Assembly (NCBI RefSeq): GCF_046719735.1
Contig: NZ_JAUTWQ010000010.1
Span: 124,001 to 188,000, forward strand
Source: Halobacillus_B rhizosphaerae
GTDB taxonomy: Bacteria > Bacillota > Bacilli > Bacillales > Halobacillaceae
DNA length: 64,000 nt
Direction of reading: 5' to 3'
Shown here: positions 31,643-40,773 of the stretch, piece by piece
Layout: each line of letters begins with the position of its first letter
How positions within the stretch are numbered: position 1 is the first letter of the stretch
The notes under the pieces: generated by a model
The model's database searches: none
Seen by the model: only the letters and a program-made list of their open reading frames with translations
Told to the model about the DNA's origin: nothing
Position numbers and translations under genes: made by a program

Positions 31643-31744
31643 TAATAGAGATCTATCTATTAAAAGGGGGTCAATTAATCACTTACATTGTACCCTACAA
31701 ATATTTCATAGGTGTTACAGCATAGTTAAAATGAAGTTACTTTT

Positions 31745-32695
31745 TTATTTTACAACCTTCAGTTCTTCAAGAAGGTTTTCAATATAATGTTGAGCTGACT
31801 GAGCAGCTATACTTCCATCTCCTGTTGCTGTAACAATCTGCCGCAATTCTTTCTCACGAATATCTCCTGCCGCAAATACCCCAGGCACTTTTGTTTCCAT
31901 CCGTTCGTCTGTTTCAATATAGCCTTGCTCATTAGTAATTCCAAGACTCTCAAAAGGTTTACTCAATGGAATCATTCCGATGTAGATAAACGTTCCATCG
32001 GTCTTAAAGTCATACTCTTGATTTGTCCTCTGGTTACTCAACGTCACACTGCCCACTTTTCCATCTTTTTCATTAATAGATGTCACGACTGTATCCCAGA
32101 TAAAGTCGATTTTATCGTTATCAAAGGCACGATCCTGCAGAATCTTCTGGGCACGAAGAGCGTCACGGCGGTGAACAATCGTCACTTTACTTGCAAATCG
32201 TGTTAAATAAACACCCTCTTCAACCGCAGAGTCACCTCCGCCGACCACAACCAGCTCTTTGTTACGGAAAAAGGCGCCATCACAAACTGCACAGTAAGAA
32301 ACTCCGCGGCCGCCTAGTTCTCTTTCCCCAGGCACTCCAAGCTCTTTATACTGAGCTCCAGTAGTGATAATGATTGTGCGAGCTTTATACTCTTTTTTTC
32401 CTGCGATGATCGTTTTATATTCTTTTCCATCAATTACTTCTTTAATGTCTCCGTAAGCATATTCTGCTCCGAATTTCTTTGCATGCTCGAACATTTTATT
32501 CGAAAGATCAGGACCAAGAATACTTTCATATCCTGGATAATTCTCTACATCTTCCGTGTTTGCCATTTGACCGCCTGGCACTCCACGCTCAAGCATCAAG
32601 GTGTCAAGGTTGGCGCGGGAAGTATAAACCGCCGCTGTCATGCCTGCGGGTCCGGCCCCTGCGATAATCACATCATATATGCGTTCTTCCGTCAT
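31745..32695 (-). CDS. trxB: Thioredoxin-disulfide reductase
   Basis: 316 aa flavoprotein that reduces thioredoxin with NADPH. FAD loop GAGPAGMTAA (13-22), redox pair Cys135-Ala-Val-Cys138, NADPH loop VVGGGDSAVEEG, and the C-terminal FAD motif FAAGDIREK. Essential in B. subtilis. Downstream of the TPR gene on the same strand. Confidence 0.97.
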   Translation of the reverse strand: MTEERIYDVIIAGAGPAGMTAAVYTSRANLDTLMLERGVPGGQMANTEDVENYPGYESILGPDLSNKMFEHAKKFGAEYAYGDIKEVIDGKEYKTIIAGKKEYKARTIIITTGAQYKELGVPGERELGGRGVSYCAVCDGAFFRNKELVVVGGGDSAVEEGVYLTRFASKVTIVHRRDALRAQKILQDRAFDNDKIDFIWDTVVTSINEKDGKVGSVTLSNQRTNQEYDFKTDGTFIYIGMIPLSKPFESLGITNEQGYIETDERMETKVPGVFAAGDIREKELRQIVTATGDGSIAAQSAQHYIENLLEELKVVK

Positions 32696-32810
32696 CGATG
32701 ATCAACTCCTTGTGATTCCATTGACTCAATTTATTTTCCTACCTTATCATATTAAATCTTAATTTAGGCGTCCATTATTCTGCTTTCCATCTATGAAGAC
32801 GAGAGTGCAT

Positions 32811-33827
32811 TCAGCTTTCAATCCAAGGTCCGCCTTCTTCACTGAGTTTAGGGAACTTCTGACAGCCTTTCTCCCAAAGCTGAAGCGCCTTTGAAGGATT
32901 TCCTGTATGGTATATAGCAATGCTGTACCACTTAAAATAAACACGGCGTTTGACCACTTGTTTATTTCCAAGCTTGCGAAACCGATCAATCGCTTCCTCA
33001 TAATAACCTGCGCGAGTAAGGATTTCTGCTACAGCTAGTTTTTGCTGATCATGCATAGGAAATACATTTCTTAAGCGATTTACATGAACCATCGCCTCGT
33101 CATCATTTCCCTGAAGCAGTAAAAACTTTGCTAAGTTTACATGACTGTGGATATTTGTATGATCTTTATCTAGCCACTGTTTTTCTAAATCGAGAGCTTT
33201 CTTTTCATTCCCATTTTTAAATAATGCATAGGCATACTTATGCTGAGCTAATGAAAAGTCAGGAAATAATTGCATCATTTCTTCCAAAACAGCAAGCGCC
33301 TGTTCCCACTCTTCCTGTTCTAAGTGATAAAATGCCGTTTCTTGATAAATAAGCAGCTCATCTTCGTCATCGAATGCCCATTCATCTTCCTCTTCTTCGT
33401 CGTCAAGAGAATTCAGCATATCTAATAACTGCTCTGCTGCTTCGTCAAACTCTCCATCCTCTGATTTCTCGATGTAGAGCTCTACATATTTCTTTGCATC
33501 ATTTAATAATCCAAGGTGTGCATAGTTATTAGCAAGTAAATAGTAGCAGTCGACGTACTCTTTGCCAAACTTTGCCAGAACCTCTGTTAACAACTGATTT
33601 GCCGCATGATAAGAGCCAACTTCCGTATAAACGACCGAAAGCTGGCATTGGTATAACGGTTCATCAGGAGCAGCTTCCATAGCTTTTTTAAGCCATTTTA
33701 CAGCAGCAGTGAACCGGCGCTTTTGAAAAGCCTGGATCCCATGCGTGAAATAAAAATTTCCCGTTGGCAGAAATGGAATCACATTTGTATTCTCTTGGAC
33801 TGCTGTGCTCTTTGATGATATTGTCAT
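32811..33827 (-). CDS. Tetratricopeptide repeat protein (YvcD-like)
   Basis: 338 aa. At least five TPR-like units can be traced (for example FYFTHGIQAFQKRRFTAAVK, QLSVVYTEVGSYHAANQLL, LANNYAHLGLLNDAKKYVEL, KYAYALFKNGNEKKALDLE, AEILTRAGYYEEAIDRFRKL). A very acidic linker (DDEEEEDEW, about 141-150) divides the repeats into two sets. Soluble, with no signal peptide. It occupies the same place between his and trxB as B. subtilis yvcD. It is a scaffold-type protein; partners unknown. Confidence 0.85.
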   Translation of the reverse strand: MTISSKSTAVQENTNVIPFLPTGNFYFTHGIQAFQKRRFTAAVKWLKKAMEAAPDEPLYQCQLSVVYTEVGSYHAANQLLTEVLAKFGKEYVDCYYLLANNYAHLGLLNDAKKYVELYIEKSEDGEFDEAAEQLLDMLNSLDDEEEEDEWAFDDEDELLIYQETAFYHLEQEEWEQALAVLEEMMQLFPDFSLAQHKYAYALFKNGNEKKALDLEKQWLDKDHTNIHSHVNLAKFLLLQGNDDEAMVHVNRLRNVFPMHDQQKLAVAEILTRAGYYEEAIDRFRKLGNKQVVKRRVYFKWYSIAIYHTGNPSKALQLWEKGCQKFPKLSEEGGPWIES

Positions 33828-33925
33828 GACGGCCCCCCTATTTCCGTTTCAAATCTCACTAATTAAGCAGTATAACATACTATTGCCTAATGAAATAGGA
33901 GGAATTTCATAGAATCCTGTCGAAA

Positions 33926-34549
33926 TTACTGGTGACGCTCTTCAAGAACTTCAAACACTTGGTCTAATGTGACGCCGCGATCTGTGAGGAGTAATAGTAA
34001 ATGGAAGAGTAAATCAGCGGATTCCATTGAAAGTTCCTGAGGATCATCATTCTTAGCTGCAATAATCACCTCTCCCGCTTCTTCTCCAATTTTCTTAGCG
34101 ATCCGGTCAACGCCTTCCTGAAACAACTGGGACGTATATGAACCCTCTGGTAACAGCGTTTTGCGTTCGGCCAGCACTTCTTGCAGTTTATCCAGAATTT
34201 GATAACGGTGTGACTCTATTTTTACAGAAGTTTCCGTCAAACTATCGGAAAAACAGCTGTAGCTGCCAGTGTGACAAGCCGGGCCAGTTGGAATGACCTG
34301 AACAAGAAGGGCATCCTGATCACAATCATAATGAAGGCTTGCCACTTTTTGTGTGTTTCCAGAGGTTTGCCCTTTATGCCACAATTCTTGTCGAGAGCGG
34401 CTGTAAAAAACAGTTTCCCCTTTTTCTAACGTAAGCTTAAGAGATTCTTTATTCATATAAGCTAGTGTCAGGACTGTTTTAGATCGAGCATCTTGAACTA
34501 TAGCGGGAACGAGTCCATCTTCACCAAACTTAATCTCCTCAATATTCAT
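33926..34549 (-). CDS. hisI: Bifunctional phosphoribosyl-AMP cyclohydrolase / phosphoribosyl-ATP pyrophosphatase
   Basis: 207 aa HisIE fusion covering steps 2 and 3 of histidine synthesis. The N-terminal HisI half (to about 105) has the zinc and metal ligands in HYDCDQDALL and CHTGSYSCF; the C-terminal HisE half (about 115-207) has the pyrophosphatase helix EEAGEVIIAAKN. It overlaps hisF by 4 bases. Last gene of the his operon. Confidence 0.96.
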   Translation of the reverse strand: MNIEEIKFGEDGLVPAIVQDARSKTVLTLAYMNKESLKLTLEKGETVFYSRSRQELWHKGQTSGNTQKVASLHYDCDQDALLVQVIPTGPACHTGSYSCFSDSLTETSVKIESHRYQILDKLQEVLAERKTLLPEGSYTSQLFQEGVDRIAKKIGEEAGEVIIAAKNDDPQELSMESADLLFHLLLLLTDRGVTLDQVFEVLEERHQ

Positions 34550-35304
34550 CGCACAGGCACTCCTTTTTCCTTTAAGTATTCTTTTACATTTCTTACAGAG
34601 GTTTCTTTATAATGAAAAATGGAGGCAGCTAAAGCAGCATCAGCCTCTGCTTTGGTAAAGACCTCATAAAAATCTTCTGCAGATCCCGCTCCTCCTGAAG
34701 CAATTACGGGTACATTCACTATTTCTTGAACAGCTTGCATTAAAGGCAAATCAAAACCAGATTTTTCTCCGTCTTTATCCATCGAGGTCACCAATAGTTC
34801 TCCTGCTCCCAGTTCCACTGCTTTCTTAGCCCAGTCAGTGATGAGCCATTCTGTTGGTGTCCGGCCCCCGTGGGTATAGACTCTCCAAGTGCCTAACTCT
34901 TCATCATAACGAGCATCGATAGCGACTACAATGCACTGGCTGCCAAAATAATCCGAGCCTTCTTGAATTAATTCAGGGCGATTAACGGCGGCAGAATTTA
35001 AAGAAACTTTATCCGCCCCATTTCTAAGGGTTTCCTTAATGTCCTCTAAAGTACGAATACCTCCACCGACTGTGAAGGGAATAGCAAGTTCTGAGGCAAC
35101 AGAGCGAACTACATCAATCATCGTTTTTCTGCCTTCATGAGTTGCTGAAATATCTAAGAACACGAGTTCATCTGCTCCTTGCTGGTCATATACTTTGGCT
35201 AATTCCACTGGATCTCCTGCATCACGGATATCGACAAACTGGATACCTTTCACGACCCGTCCTTCTTTCACGTCAAGACAAGGAATAATACGCTTTGAAA
35301 GCAT
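34546..35304 (-). CDS. hisF: Imidazole glycerol phosphate synthase, cyclase subunit
   Basis: 252 aa beta/alpha barrel. The catalytic Asp pair lies in PCLDVKEGRVVKG (Asp near 11) and TSMDKDGEKSGFD. With HisH it forms imidazole glycerol phosphate and AICAR. The start is ATG 35304, 9 bases after GGAGG, one base past the hisA stop; an upstream TTG at 35313 lies inside hisA and is less likely. Confidence 0.96.
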   Translation of the reverse strand: MLSKRIIPCLDVKEGRVVKGIQFVDIRDAGDPVELAKVYDQQGADELVFLDISATHEGRKTMIDVVRSVASELAIPFTVGGGIRTLEDIKETLRNGADKVSLNSAAVNRPELIQEGSDYFGSQCIVVAIDARYDEELGTWRVYTHGGRTPTEWLITDWAKKAVELGAGELLVTSMDKDGEKSGFDLPLMQAVQEIVNVPVIASGGAGSAEDFYEVFTKAEADAALAASIFHYKETSVRNVKEYLKEKGVPVR

Positions 35305-35305
35305 G

Positions 35306-36037
35306 TTAATCAACCTCCGATTCGAGGGCCTGCTTCAGACTGAATTGCTTGGTGTAGAGAGCCTTCCCTACGATCGATCCAATCACATGATCCTCACGAT
35401 ATTTTTTTAATTCTTGCAAATCGTCGAGCCCCTGAATTCCGCCTGAAGCTATTACGTTCACCCCAGTGACTCTTCCCAGTCTGACAATTTCTTTGACGTT
35501 TGGACCTGATAACATACCGTCTTTCGCAATATCCGTGTAGATGAACGTTCGGGCTCCTGCATTTGCTAGTTCAAGCCCTAAGTCTACTGCCTGTATTTGC
35601 GATCGTTCAAGCCAGCCTTCCGTTGCCACGTATCCATCCCTGGCATCCAAACCAATCACGATTTGACTTCCAAATTTGCTTAATAATTCTTTTGTCAGTT
35701 CTAGGTTTCTAACAGCTAAAGAACCGATAATGACCCGGTCGACTCCCTGCTCAAGGTAAAAACGCACATCGGCCTCTGAACGAATACCTCCGCCAATTTG
35801 CACGTGGCAGTCTAATTCCCTCGCTGCCCTTATTACATGTTCCGCGTTTTTTCTCGATCCTTCCTTGGCACCGTCTAAATCTACCATATGGATCCAGGAA
35901 GCTCCCGCCGCTGCAAATTCCTGAGCTATTTCATACGGATTTTCTCCATAGATTGTTTGTTTATCAAAATCTCCCTGTTCCAACCGCACACATTTCCCGT
36001 CACGCATATCAATTGCTGGATAGATTGTAAAACTCAT
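35306..36037 (-). CDS. hisA: Phosphoribosylformimino-AICAR isomerase
   Basis: 243 aa beta/alpha barrel paralogous to HisF. N-terminal PAIDMRDGKCVRL with the catalytic Asp, IGGGIRSEADV, and YTDIAKDGMLSGPN with the second Asp. Amadori isomerisation step of histidine synthesis. Twelve bases after hisH, immediately before hisF. Confidence 0.96.
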   Translation of the reverse strand: MSFTIYPAIDMRDGKCVRLEQGDFDKQTIYGENPYEIAQEFAAAGASWIHMVDLDGAKEGSRKNAEHVIRAARELDCHVQIGGGIRSEADVRFYLEQGVDRVIIGSLAVRNLELTKELLSKFGSQIVIGLDARDGYVATEGWLERSQIQAVDLGLELANAGARTFIYTDIAKDGMLSGPNVKEIVRLGRVTGVNVIASGGIQGLDDLQELKKYREDHVIGSIVGKALYTKQFSLKQALESEVD

Positions 36038-36049
36038 GACAATTACTCC

Positions 36050-36679
36050 TCACTGTTTAACCATTCGTTTACAAAAATTTTCAAGCAGTTTCATTCCCGC
36101 TGATCCACTTTTCTCTGGGTGGAACTGGCTGGCTGCTAATTGGCCTTTTCCTACCACAGCTGGTACCTGCTGATGATAATCCGCCGCCGCGTATAATATA
36201 GAATCATCCTCTGTTTTCACCACATACGAATGGACAAAGTAGACATAATCTTCTCCCACATTTGTAACAATAGATTGACCGGGCTGATAAATCTGTAATT
36301 GATTCCAGCCCATATGCGGCACCTTGTACGGACGTTTTTCCGCATCGATACCAGAAAATTTGACAATATTTCCAGGGAAATAACCGAGGCCCTTCGTATG
36401 TCCGCCTTCTTCACTCGACTCGAATAACAGCTGCATACCTAAACAAATCCCATAAAGCGGCACTTCTTCTTCCACCTTACGCTGAATAAAATCGATAAAT
36501 CCATGCTCTTTTAAAGCTTTCATTGCATCTGGAAATGCTCCTACGCCAGGGAGAATATAGCCATTACAATCTTCGATTAAGTATGGCCTGTTTCCCAGCT
36601 TATAGGGGACATTCAAACGTTCCAGTGCTTTCGAAACACTAAACAAATTTCCCATGCCGTAATCAATAACGCCAATCAT
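36050..36679 (-). CDS. hisH: Imidazole glycerol phosphate synthase, glutaminase subunit
   Basis: 209 aa class I glutamine amidotransferase. Nucleophile Cys in GICLGMQLLFE (about 78), His and Glu in QFHPEKSGSAG (about 185-190). Supplies ammonia to HisF. It starts directly after the hisB stop codon. Confidence 0.96.
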   Translation of the reverse strand: MIGVIDYGMGNLFSVSKALERLNVPYKLGNRPYLIEDCNGYILPGVGAFPDAMKALKEHGFIDFIQRKVEEEVPLYGICLGMQLLFESSEEGGHTKGLGYFPGNIVKFSGIDAEKRPYKVPHMGWNQLQIYQPGQSIVTNVGEDYVYFVHSYVVKTEDDSILYAAADYHQQVPAVVGKGQLAASQFHPEKSGSAGMKLLENFCKRMVKQ

Positions 36680-37273
36680 TTATAAACTCCCTTTCGTGCT
36701 AGGAACTCCTTTTACTCTCGGATCTATCATAGTAGCTTCATCAAGAGCCCGGCCGAACGCCTTAAACATCGCTTCGATAATATGATGCGTATTATGACCA
36801 TGGTGCAGCACTATATGCAGATTCATTCTAGCTTCTATTGCTAATTTCCAAAAAAATTCATGAACATTTTCTGTGTCAAAAGTTCCTACTCGTGCACCAG
36901 GAAGTGCGGCTTTCCATTCAAAGTGTGGGCGATCACTTAAATCCACAGCTACAGTTACCAGCGCCTCGTCCATAGGAAGCGTCATTGAACCATAACGCTT
37001 CATCCCATGTTTATCGCCCATAGCCTGGCGTAATGCCTGTCCAAGACATATGCCAATATCTTCGGTGATATGATGGTCATCGACTTCTACGTCACCATAA
37101 CCTTTTACGGATAGATCAAACAAACCGTGCTTTGTAAATAACTCCAGCATATGAGCAAGAAATGGAACTTGAACATCTAACTCGGAGGTGCCTCCTCCAT
37201 CCATTGAGAAATCTAAATGGACGTCCGTTTCTCTTGTTTTCCGTTCAATTACCGCTCTTCGTTCCTCCGTCAT
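36680..37273 (-). CDS. hisB: Imidazoleglycerol-phosphate dehydratase
   Basis: 197 aa, monofunctional (no phosphatase domain). The two metal-binding motifs are DDHHITEDIG and HGHNTHHIIEAMFKAFGRAL. ATG 37273 is preferred: AAGGAG is 8 bases upstream, and it forms an ATGA overlap with the hisD stop. An ATG six bases earlier is too close to the site. Confidence 0.96.
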   Translation of the reverse strand: MTEERRAVIERKTRETDVHLDFSMDGGGTSELDVQVPFLAHMLELFTKHGLFDLSVKGYGDVEVDDHHITEDIGICLGQALRQAMGDKHGMKRYGSMTLPMDEALVTVAVDLSDRPHFEWKAALPGARVGTFDTENVHEFFWKLAIEARMNLHIVLHHGHNTHHIIEAMFKAFGRALDEATMIDPRVKGVPSTKGSL

Positions 37274-38544
37274 TTCCATCGCTCCTTACGCATTTCCACT
37301 GCCCTGGCATGAGCTTCCAAACCTTCTAATCGTGCGAAGCGGGCAATTTTATCTGCATTCTTTTGTAATGCTTCCTCACTATAAGATATCACACTTGATT
37401 TTTTAACAAAGTCATCCACGTTCAACGGGCTAGAGAATCTAGCGGTGCCATTAGTGGGGAGGACATGGTTCGGTCCTGCAAAATAATCTCCGACTGGCTC
37501 ACTGCTGTATGGCCCTAAAAATATGGCACCCGCGTGTTTGATTTTACCTAGCTGTTGAAAAGGATCCTTCGTTACTACTTCTAAGTGTTCAGGAGCAATT
37601 TCATTAACGGTTTCCAAAGCTTCATCTAAATGACGGCATAAGATGATCATGCCAAACTTTTCTATACTAGCTCTAGCAATCGCCTTGCGCGGCAAATTGG
37701 CGAGCTGAGTTTCGATTTCTTGCTTCACCTCTTCCGCCAATGAACGGCAGGTGGTGATTAACAAACTGGAAGAACGGGCATCGTGCTCGGCCTGCGATAA
37801 CAAATCAGACGCAACTTCTCCCGCGACTGCTGTTTCGTCTGCCAGAATAGCGATCTCGCTTGGACCGGCAATCATATCTATATCAACATCCCCAAACACT
37901 TCTCGTTTTGCAAGAGCAACAAATATGTTCCCCGGTCCGGTAATTTTATCTACGGTCGGGATCGTTTCCGTTCCGTAGGCAAGGGCTGCGATCGCCTGAG
38001 CTCCGCCCACCTTATAAATATGATCAATTCCTAAAATATGAGCAGCCAACAGTACACCATCAGGGACTTTGCCATCTTTACCAGGAGGTGTGACCATATA
38101 AATATTTGTCACTCCAGCAACTTGGGCAGGAATAATATTCATGAAAACAGAGGAAGGGTACGCCGCAGTGCCTCCAGGAACATACACCCCGGCAGATTCA
38201 ATCGGAGTGATTTTCTGCCCTAGAATCGTACCGTCAGTAGAGGTATCAAACCAAGAAGTAGAAGTTTGCTTCTCATGAAATTGACGGATGTTATCAGCAG
38301 CTTCTTGAAGAATCTCTACAAATTCCCCATCTAATGCTTGATAGGCAGCTTCAATTTCTTCTGGCTGCACCTTCAAGGAGTGTAAGGACACTCCATCAAA
38401 TGTTTCGGTATAGTGATATAACGCCGTATCGCCTTGATTTCTAACTGCCGAAATAATCTCTTTTACACTCTTCCGCTGATCTTCTGTCCCCTGATCAACC
38501 CGACGTTTTATCGAAGTGAGTTCTTCTCTATCAATTATGTTCAT
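37270..38544 (-). CDS. hisD: Histidinol dehydrogenase
   Basis: 424 aa zinc enzyme that oxidises histidinol to histidine with two NAD+. Conserved segments: GVYVPGGTAAYPSSV, GGAQAIAALAYGT, MIAGPSEI, LSQAEHDARSS with Gln/His zinc ligands, and GPNHVLPT near the C-terminus. Overlaps hisG by 4 bases. Confidence 0.97.
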   Translation of the reverse strand: MNIIDREELTSIKRRVDQGTEDQRKSVKEIISAVRNQGDTALYHYTETFDGVSLHSLKVQPEEIEAAYQALDGEFVEILQEAADNIRQFHEKQTSTSWFDTSTDGTILGQKITPIESAGVYVPGGTAAYPSSVFMNIIPAQVAGVTNIYMVTPPGKDGKVPDGVLLAAHILGIDHIYKVGGAQAIAALAYGTETIPTVDKITGPGNIFVALAKREVFGDVDIDMIAGPSEIAILADETAVAGEVASDLLSQAEHDARSSSLLITTCRSLAEEVKQEIETQLANLPRKAIARASIEKFGMIILCRHLDEALETVNEIAPEHLEVVTKDPFQQLGKIKHAGAIFLGPYSSEPVGDYFAGPNHVLPTNGTARFSSPLNVDDFVKKSSVISYSEEALQKNADKIARFARLEGLEAHARAVEMRKERWK

Positions 38545-39179
38545 GAAGACTTCACCTCCATAACGTCACTCAAATTCTGAACCATTTCATCGATTTCAGA
38601 GCTTTTCAGCCGATAACTGACCGGGTTAACAATCAGTCTGGAGGTAATGTCAGCAATTTTCTCATACTCTATCAGTCCATTTTCTTTAAGGGTCCGTCCT
38701 GTGGAAACAATATCCACAATGCGGTCTGCCAATCCGATTAGTGGAGCCAATTCAATTGAACCGTTAAGAGGAATGATTTCAATCTGCGCCCCTTTTTCTC
38801 GAAAATAGTCAGACGCAACTTTAGGGTACTTCGTCGCAATTTTTGGTGCGATTCGACTAAGAGGCTGATTGGGTAACCCAGCAACCGCAATATAGCAGGG
38901 ACTGATTTTCAAATCCAGAACTTCATAAACATCTCTATCTTGCTCAAGCAACACATCTTTACCAGCAATACCAATATCCGCTGCCCCATATTCTACATAG
39001 GTGACCACATCCATCGGTTTAGCCATCATAATTTGAATGTTTTGCTCGGGAAACTCCAGAATCAGTTTTCTTGATTTCTCTGATTCAGCTCCTAAATCAT
39101 AGCCCGCCTGCTTCATTAAAGCTGCCGCTTCTTCATAGATCCTTCCTTTTGGCATGGCAATCGTTAAAGGCTTATTCAT
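38541..39179 (-). CDS. hisG: ATP phosphoribosyltransferase, short form catalytic subunit
   Basis: 212 aa, the short HisG that lacks the regulatory domain and depends on HisZ. Substrate segments: MPKGRIYEEAAALM, GAADIGIAGKDVLLE, and the PRPP loop IVDIVSTGRTLKENGL. First committed step of histidine synthesis, inhibited by histidine through HisZ. Overlaps hisZ by 8 bases, matching the HisG-HisZ complex. Confidence 0.96.
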   Translation of the reverse strand: MNKPLTIAMPKGRIYEEAAALMKQAGYDLGAESEKSRKLILEFPEQNIQIMMAKPMDVVTYVEYGAADIGIAGKDVLLEQDRDVYEVLDLKISPCYIAVAGLPNQPLSRIAPKIATKYPKVASDYFREKGAQIEIIPLNGSIELAPLIGLADRIVDIVSTGRTLKENGLIEYEKIADITSRLIVNPVSYRLKSSEIDEMVQNLSDVMEVKSS

Positions 39180-40338
39180 CCTGATCGTCTCCCTCCGTTA
39201 AATTGATCGTTTTAACCAAGTCCTGTTTGAAAGCATCTACGCTTGGAATTTGGTCTAAATGCTGCAACAGTACTTGATAGCCTAGTTCACGGAGTTCCTT
39301 AGCTTTTTGAATGCCATGAGCATGTGTATCATCGTCGAAAATGACCGCTACACGCTCATCTTGTTCTTCTTGTTCATTCAAAGCTTCTACAAGCCGTTCC
39401 ACCCGAATCGCAAAACCCGTGGCAGAAGCATTCAATTCAAAGGTCGGAAGCAACTGGTCATAGCGGCCTCCGTTACACAGCAAGGCACCAAGATTAGGAG
39501 CATAACCTTCAAACAAAATGCCGGTGTAATAATTCATATGGCTGATTAAATTCATATCAAAATGAATATACTGTTCCACATCGTAATGCTTTAATAAGCG
39601 ATATAACTGCTTCAGTTCGTTAACCGCAGAAATACAAGCCTGATTTCTTGCCAGAGATTTACTTTGGTCGAAGATCTCTTCCCCGCCCCTTAACGTAAGT
39701 AATTTCAGCAATGCTTCCTTCGATTCGTGCGGCAGCTGAAGGGATTTAACCATTTCCCGATAACCAACATAATTTTTTCTATATAAATAACTTAATAACG
39801 ATTCAATCGCTGGTTCGTCATCTCCCATAACATCATAGAAGAAATTCTTCACATAGCCTATATGTCCTACAGTGATGACAAAGTCTTTTAAACCAGTTTC
39901 TTTTAGGGATTCCACCAATAATGAGATCACTTCAGCATCTGCATAGGAGGACTGGTCGCCAATTAATTCTGTTCCTACTTGTTCAAACTGGGCTGGTTTA
40001 CCGCCTTCGGTCTGCTGAGCACGGAAAACAGGGCCATCATAAGCCAGTCTTAAAGGAAATTCTGCATTTTTTAATTGGGAGGCAGCCACCCGCGCAATTG
40101 GAGCTGTCATATCAGGACGGAGTACTAGAGAATGCCCCTGCTGATCTAGTAATTTGAATAGCTGCTGATCAAGCGTAGCACTTACTTTCCCAATGGTTTC
40201 ATGGTACTCAAGCAGCGGGGTATCCATAAATGAATAGCCATACGATAAGATAGACTCCGATAATTGCTGTCTTGCTCTTTTCTTCTGGTTATAAAAAAAA
40301 GGAAGCGTATCGCGCATTCCTAATGGTTTTTCAAACAT
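39172..40338 (-). CDS. hisZ: ATP phosphoribosyltransferase regulatory subunit HisZ
   Basis: 388 aa histidyl-tRNA synthetase paralogue with class II catalytic-domain features (FEKPLGMRDTLP at the N-terminus, LRPDMTAPIARVAAS, GGRYDQLL) and a degenerate tail, so it should bind histidine but not charge tRNA. First gene of the his operon, with the promoter 55-85 bases upstream. ATG 40338 is preferred over the TTG at 40353, since GGGGAAAA between them serves as the ribosome binding site. Confidence 0.93.
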   Translation of the reverse strand: MFEKPLGMRDTLPFFYNQKKRARQQLSESILSYGYSFMDTPLLEYHETIGKVSATLDQQLFKLLDQQGHSLVLRPDMTAPIARVAASQLKNAEFPLRLAYDGPVFRAQQTEGGKPAQFEQVGTELIGDQSSYADAEVISLLVESLKETGLKDFVITVGHIGYVKNFFYDVMGDDEPAIESLLSYLYRKNYVGYREMVKSLQLPHESKEALLKLLTLRGGEEIFDQSKSLARNQACISAVNELKQLYRLLKHYDVEQYIHFDMNLISHMNYYTGILFEGYAPNLGALLCNGGRYDQLLPTFELNASATGFAIRVERLVEALNEQEEQDERVAVIFDDDTHAHGIQKAKELRELGYQVLLQHLDQIPSVDAFKQDLVKTINLTEGDDQDE

Positions 40339-40380
40339 AAGTCTTTTCCCCAATGAAATTCATTCCTTTCGACAAATCCT

Positions 40381-40400
40381 TTAGCTTGCTAATATGCTAA
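40381..40400 (-). promoter_or_regulatory. Candidate his operator palindrome
   Basis: On the minus strand TTAGCAAGCTAA (40392-40381), a near-perfect 12-bp palindrome, with an additional TTAGC half-site at 40400-40396 that overlaps the -10 box. The position is ideal for repression. A TrpR-like regulator (YerC/HisR) controls his genes in bacilli and is the obvious candidate; that link is inference. Confidence 0.5.
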
Positions 40401-40422
40401 CAAAATAAAGAAATAGCGTCAA
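40394..40422 (-). promoter_or_regulatory. his operon promoter, sigma-A type
   Basis: -35 TTGACG (40422-40417), 17-base spacer, -10 TAGCAT (40399-40394) on the minus strand, 56 bases before hisZ. Confidence 0.8.
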
Positions 40423-40630
40423 TTGCTAGATTTCTACTTATTATTCGTTCCCTCTTTCATCATAGCAGAAACAACGACCAATGAATGGTTCTTTAGCAGA
40501 GACAAATGATTTTATTCACTAGTTCGTGGCTGGGACATAAGGAAATCCCCCCATCTTTGTTCATCTATGGAATACAACATAAAAAAAGTAAGTATTTGTT
40601 CTCTGAAACGTTTGAATGTCTCTTGAACAC

Positions 40631-40686
40631 AAAAAATCCGAATAATGATCGAAATATGCCGTAAACATTTCATCATTATTCGGATT
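40631..40686 (-). terminator. Terminator after the 272-aa membrane protein gene
   Basis: Perfect 15-bp arms (AATCCGAATAATGAT at 40635-40649 and complement at 40672-40686), with an inner GAAAT/ATTTC pairing in the 22-base loop, then TTTTTT on the minus strand. Confidence 0.8.
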
Positions 40687-40773
40687 GAATATTAGCTATA
40701 AAATTTTTGTTACCGCCTATTCTCAATTAGGTTCAAATAAGCTTCAGCGTGTGGGTTGATATGTAACTGGAAT

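Larger units (their letters stand above)
40339..40773. other. Intergenic region upstream of the his operon
   Basis: Contains the his promoter and operator candidate (40381-40422) and, at the far end, the terminator of the 272-aa membrane protein gene (40631-40686). About 200 bases between them (40423-40630) show no ORF or clear structure; I see no T-box features such as a GGTGGNACCGCG-type antiterminator. Confidence 0.55.

Noticed and set aside
40354..40630. T-box riboswitch in the his leader
   Set aside because: The leader from the mapped promoter is only about 50 bases, too short, and no T-box motif is present.
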